Assembly (NCBI GenBank): GCA_014730055.1
Contig: WJIV01000102.1
Location: forward strand, 1 to 26,205
Source of the DNA: Candidatus Bathyarchaeota archaeon
Lineage (GTDB): Archaea; Thermoproteota; Bathyarchaeia; TCS64
DNA length: 26,205 nucleotides
Reading direction: 5' to 3'
Under the pieces are notes generated by a model. That model had not been told where the DNA came from and did no database searches. It worked only from the letters and a program-made list of their open reading frames with translations. Position 1 is the stretch's first letter. The number at the start of each line of letters is the position of its first letter. The translations under genes and the position numbers were made by a program. Positions 24,154 through 26,205 of the stretch are shown in pieces.

Positions 24154-24768
24154 TTAAAGGTTAGAGATGACCACTTCAACCACAACCTCAAGGGCTCTTA
24201 CTGAATGACTTAGGCTCATTGAAGGATTACTTGTACCTACTGCGTTCTCCGGGAGTCTGGGTAGATGAATGAATCCTGCAGGGATATCAAGCTCATTCTC
24301 TGAGATATAGTTCATAAGATGATAGAAGACCAGGTTACAGCCCTGGGTACCAGCGGTGTTACTAATTCTTGCAGGTATCCCGTTTTTATTGATTTCGATA
24401 ACAATTTCCCTTATAGGTAGGGTTGAGAAGTAGGCTGTAGGGCCCTCGTTTTTGAGGACCTGATCGAGTTCATCGAATCCAAAGTTAGGCCCACTATCAG
24501 CACTACCAATATTAATTGCTACCCTTTCAACGCATATATCGGGGGCTAAACTGGATACACCAGTGGAGATCACAGCCGCTGGCTGGTGTTCGAGAAGATT
24601 ACCAGTTATTAGACCTTTTACCTCTTTATACCTCATTGGAAGTTCTTCGACTACTATTTTGTAGCCATCGTATGTCTTTCCTTCTAGAAGTTTACATGCC
24701 TCTATGCTGGGATTTTTCTTAAAATCTAAGAAAGGTTCGTATCCAGTGAGAAGTATTTTTTCGTTCAA
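24154..24768 (-). CDS. pcp: Pyroglutamyl peptidase I
   Basis: A 204-residue cysteine peptidase of family C15 that removes N-terminal pyroglutamate from peptides in the cytoplasm. The catalytic triad is complete: E81 in VERVAINIG, C144 in TAGTQGCN and H168 in GFIHLP. The N-terminal ILLTGYEPFLDFKKNPS is the family opening. The start is TTG at 24768; the nearby ATG at 24779 is out of frame and stops after four codons. TATATTTA at 24797-24804 is centred ~32 bases upstream, giving a near-leaderless transcript. It heads a minus-strand series with kynureninase downstream (81-base gap). Confidence 0.93.
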   Translation of the reverse strand: MNEKILLTGYEPFLDFKKNPSIEACKLLEGKTYDGYKIVVEELPMRYKEVKGLITGNLLEHQPAAVISTGVSSLAPDICVERVAINIGSADSGPNFGFDELDQVLKNEGPTAYFSTLPIREIVIEINKNGIPARISNTAGTQGCNLVFYHLMNYISENELDIPAGFIHLPRLPENAVGTSNPSMSLSHSVRALEVVVEVVISNL

Positions 24769-24796
24769 GTTGTTACCATATTTTCTATCTTCTAAA

Positions 24797-24804
24797 TAAA
24801 TATA
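24797..24804 (-). promoter_or_regulatory. TATA element of the pyroglutamyl peptidase gene
   Basis: Minus-strand TATATTTA is centred ~32 bases from the TTG start at 24768. It is likely the promoter of the pcp-kynU-CoA-transferase series. Confidence 0.45.
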
Positions 24805-24924
24805 GGCATATCATATTATTTAGCCGTAATTTTTCAATATGTAGGGTATAGATTTAAGAAATAATTCATTTTTTGGAATTTTTATATGCTAGACTGGGTC
24901 ATGGATATGAATATTCATTTAATG

Positions 24925-24933
24925 TTTATATTA
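24925..24933 (+). promoter_or_regulatory. TATA element of the rhodopsin gene
   Basis: TTTATATTA is centred 27 bases before the ATG at 24956, the exact geometry of a leaderless archaeal transcript. The same nonamer serves the MFS gene at 16446-16454. A second TTTATATG at 24881-24888 is a weaker alternative. Confidence 0.55.
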
Positions 24934-24955
24934 GGCGGTTAATCCACCCTTTCTC

Positions 24956-25564
24956 ATGTCAACGGAAATACTTATATTCCAAGCGGGAGCTGCGTTGTTT
25001 GCTTTAGCGTCGATTTACTTCTTATTCACTGGTGAGAATAAACCTAATTTTAGCACAGAGTTTTTTATTAGCTTTATTACAACAACAAGTTACGCTCTAA
25101 TGAGCCAGAGTTTAGCTGTTACTTTCTCCATGAATGGACAGCCAATATATTGGTCCCGATGGCTTTTCTATATGATTGCCTGCTCATTATTGATGTATGA
25201 TACATCAAGAGTCCTCAAGATAAGCGAGAGAGATTATCCATTTATGGTCTTGCTAACATGGCTAACAATGTTCAATGGTTTTCTCGCAAGCTATATCACC
25301 TCATCCTCAAGATGGATTTTTTATATATTGAGCTCTGTTGCCTATATAGGACTGTTATACTTCGTAATGAAGGGCGAGGATAATCCTGAATTTAAGACTA
25401 TAAAGCCTTTTGTCTTAATAGGTTGGACTTTATTCCCAGTAGTTTTCATATTAGCACCAACTGGAATAGGGTTAATTAATACCAATATTGCAGAAGCGAG
25501 TTATCTTGTCTTGGATGTAGCTACTAAGATAATATTTGGAATACAGACATCAAAAATAAAATAA
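24956..25564 (+). CDS. Microbial (type I) rhodopsin with F-A-D motif
   Basis: A compact 202-residue seven-helix retinal protein. Helix G reads LVLDVATKIIFG: retinal lysine K191 and D187 match bacteriorhodopsin K216 and D212. Helix F has GWTLFPVVF (W157, P161). Helix C reads QPIYWSRWLF then YMIACSLLMYD and aligns without gaps to bacteriorhodopsin from NPIYWAR: R68=R82, F71=D85, Y72=W86, A75=T89, C76=T90, S77=P91, D82=D96. The primary counterion/proton acceptor is therefore replaced by Phe, while the cytoplasmic donor position keeps Asp. E194 and E204 equivalents are Thr and Ala; D115 appears to be Leu. A light sensor, slow photocycle pigment or novel ion function are all open. No transducer or retinal-synthesis gene is in view. 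Classification as a rhodopsin is firm; activity is not known. Confidence 0.93.
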   Translation: MSTEILIFQAGAALFALASIYFLFTGENKPNFSTEFFISFITTTSYALMSQSLAVTFSMNGQPIYWSRWLFYMIACSLLMYDTSRVLKISERDYPFMVLLTWLTMFNGFLASYITSSSRWIFYILSSVAYIGLLYFVMKGEDNPEFKTIKPFVLIGWTLFPVVFILAPTGIGLINTNIAEASYLVLDVATKIIFGIQTSKIK

Positions 25565-25570
25565 AAACCA

Positions 25571-25577
25571 TTTTTTT
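25571..25577 (+). terminator. T-run terminator after the rhodopsin gene
   Basis: Seven T follow the rhodopsin stop by about six bases. The short convergent intergenic region to 25656 is AT-rich and contains no gene. Confidence 0.5.
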
Positions 25578-25656
25578 AACCTTTAAAAGAGGGGATCGAT
25601 TATCAACGGGGGTTAATAAAGGTAAATTAATTTATTTAAATGTAAAGAATAGTTTT

Positions 25657-26205
25657 TTATTCTTTCCAATAATCTCTTTCATCACTGGTTTTAATTATCG
25701 ATTCCACATCGAGCAAATCATCAGGATATGGATTAAAATAACTCTGGTTTTTAAGATAATCTTCATTGAAACGAATAATCCAAGATCTTATTATGTCAAC
25801 TGGCACAATAAGAGGAATCTTACCCTCTCTATATAACTTGAGTTTATCAATGAAATAGTCTCGTTCCTCTTTCTTCAAATCACTACTAAAATAACCCATG
25901 GAGTTCTGAAGTACATTTATATTATTACCATGATCAGGAGCTCTGATCATTACACTTAACAGATGTTCTTTATAATCAGCGTGTACCACATCATAGGGTT
26001 TCTTTTCATGATTTGCCACTATCCTTCCTAAGATCCTCATTTCTACCTGGTTATATGCCTTTAACATTAACTTGTGCCTAGAATGAAAATCTACTAGATC
26101 CTTCATCTGAGTTCCAGTATTTTCTCTGAAATCAGCGAGAAGGAATAACTTTCGAAGAAAATGCTCTCTAATAACCGGATTCCTCAAACGACCTTCATCT
26201 TCAAC
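25657..26205 (-). CDS. DUF1722 (YbgA-like) protein, N-terminus beyond window
   Basis: The C-terminal ~183 residues of a DUF1722 protein; the frame is open to the window edge. Recognisable blocks are IREHFLRKLF, LVDFHSRHKLMLKAYNQ, the YFSSDLKKEERDYFIDKL region, YREGKIPLIVPVDII and the terminal YLKNQSYFNPYPDDLL. They follow the YbgA/DUF1722 pattern. A DUF523 domain commonly precedes it but would lie outside. Function is unknown; in bacteria such genes are often next to DNA photolyase (ybgA-phr in E. coli), suggesting a tie to light or UV response. Here it converges on the rhodopsin gene, which strengthens that hint. Confidence 0.82.
   Translation of the reverse strand, partial: VEDEGRLRNPVIREHFLRKLFLLADFRENTGTQMKDLVDFHSRHKLMLKAYNQVEMRILGRIVANHEKKPYDVVHADYKEHLLSVMIRAPDHGNNINVLQNSMGYFSSDLKKEERDYFIDKLKLYREGKIPLIVPVDIIRSWIIRFNEDYLKNQSYFNPYPDDLLDVESIIKTSDERDYWKE

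Overview
The window is archaeal. It carries a TFB (archaeal TFIIB homologue), a PIN-ATPase-KH protein of the type widespread in archaea (COG1855-like), an AlaX editing protein, and TATA elements about 25-30 bases upstream of several start codons, which points to leaderless transcripts. I cannot place it below domain level from sequence alone. It is gene-dense and mostly chromosomal housekeeping plus organic-acid and amino-acid catabolism. I saw no insertion sequences, CRISPR arrays, rRNA or tRNA genes, and no gene-free stretch over 300 bases.

Layout. 1-3600: the 3' end of a creatininase-family amidohydrolase; a convergent isocitrate lyase/PEP mutase-family gene broken by two single-base frameshifts; a GNAT acetyltransferase; and a TFB-CBS gene pair. 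3660-7770: a HIT protein; a minus-strand pair of a CoA-disulfide-reductase-like flavoprotein with a C-terminal rhodanese domain and an alpha/beta hydrolase lacking its nucleophilic serine; and a single-domain Old Yellow Enzyme relative with iron-sulfur-type cysteines. 7771-10480 (minus): an HGSNAT-like membrane acyltransferase followed at once by a LivH-type permease carrying a sequon-rich extracellular domain. 10609-16371: a second atypical hydrolase, then a methylmalonate-semialdehyde dehydrogenase (mmsA-like) translationally coupled to a degenerate ferritin-like protein, a convergent class III aminotransferase, and a YtcJ-like amidohydrolase divergent from it. 16494-19865: two MFS transporters flanking an AlaX gene. 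19908-24768 (minus): the PIN-ATPase-KH protein, a class III CoA-transferase, kynureninase and pyroglutamyl peptidase I. 24956-26205: a microbial rhodopsin and, convergent with it, a DUF1722 (YbgA-like) gene that runs off the window.

How the genes fit together. The aminotransferase and MmsA-like dehydrogenase form a plausible route from beta-amino acids through (methyl)malonate semialdehyde to acetyl- or propionyl-CoA. Kynureninase implies tryptophan/kynurenine use. Pyroglutamyl peptidase, two MFS carriers and the LivH-like permease fit a peptide- and amino-acid-using heterotroph.

The most unusual item is the 202-residue rhodopsin. It keeps the retinal lysine and the helix G aspartate, but has Phe, Ala and Asp at the positions of bacteriorhodopsin D85, T89 and D96. 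It therefore lacks the normal Schiff-base counterion and acceptor. Next to it lies a DUF1722 gene, a family often found beside photolyase genes. The ectodomain-bearing permease with its acyltransferase partner is the second candidate for an undescribed system.
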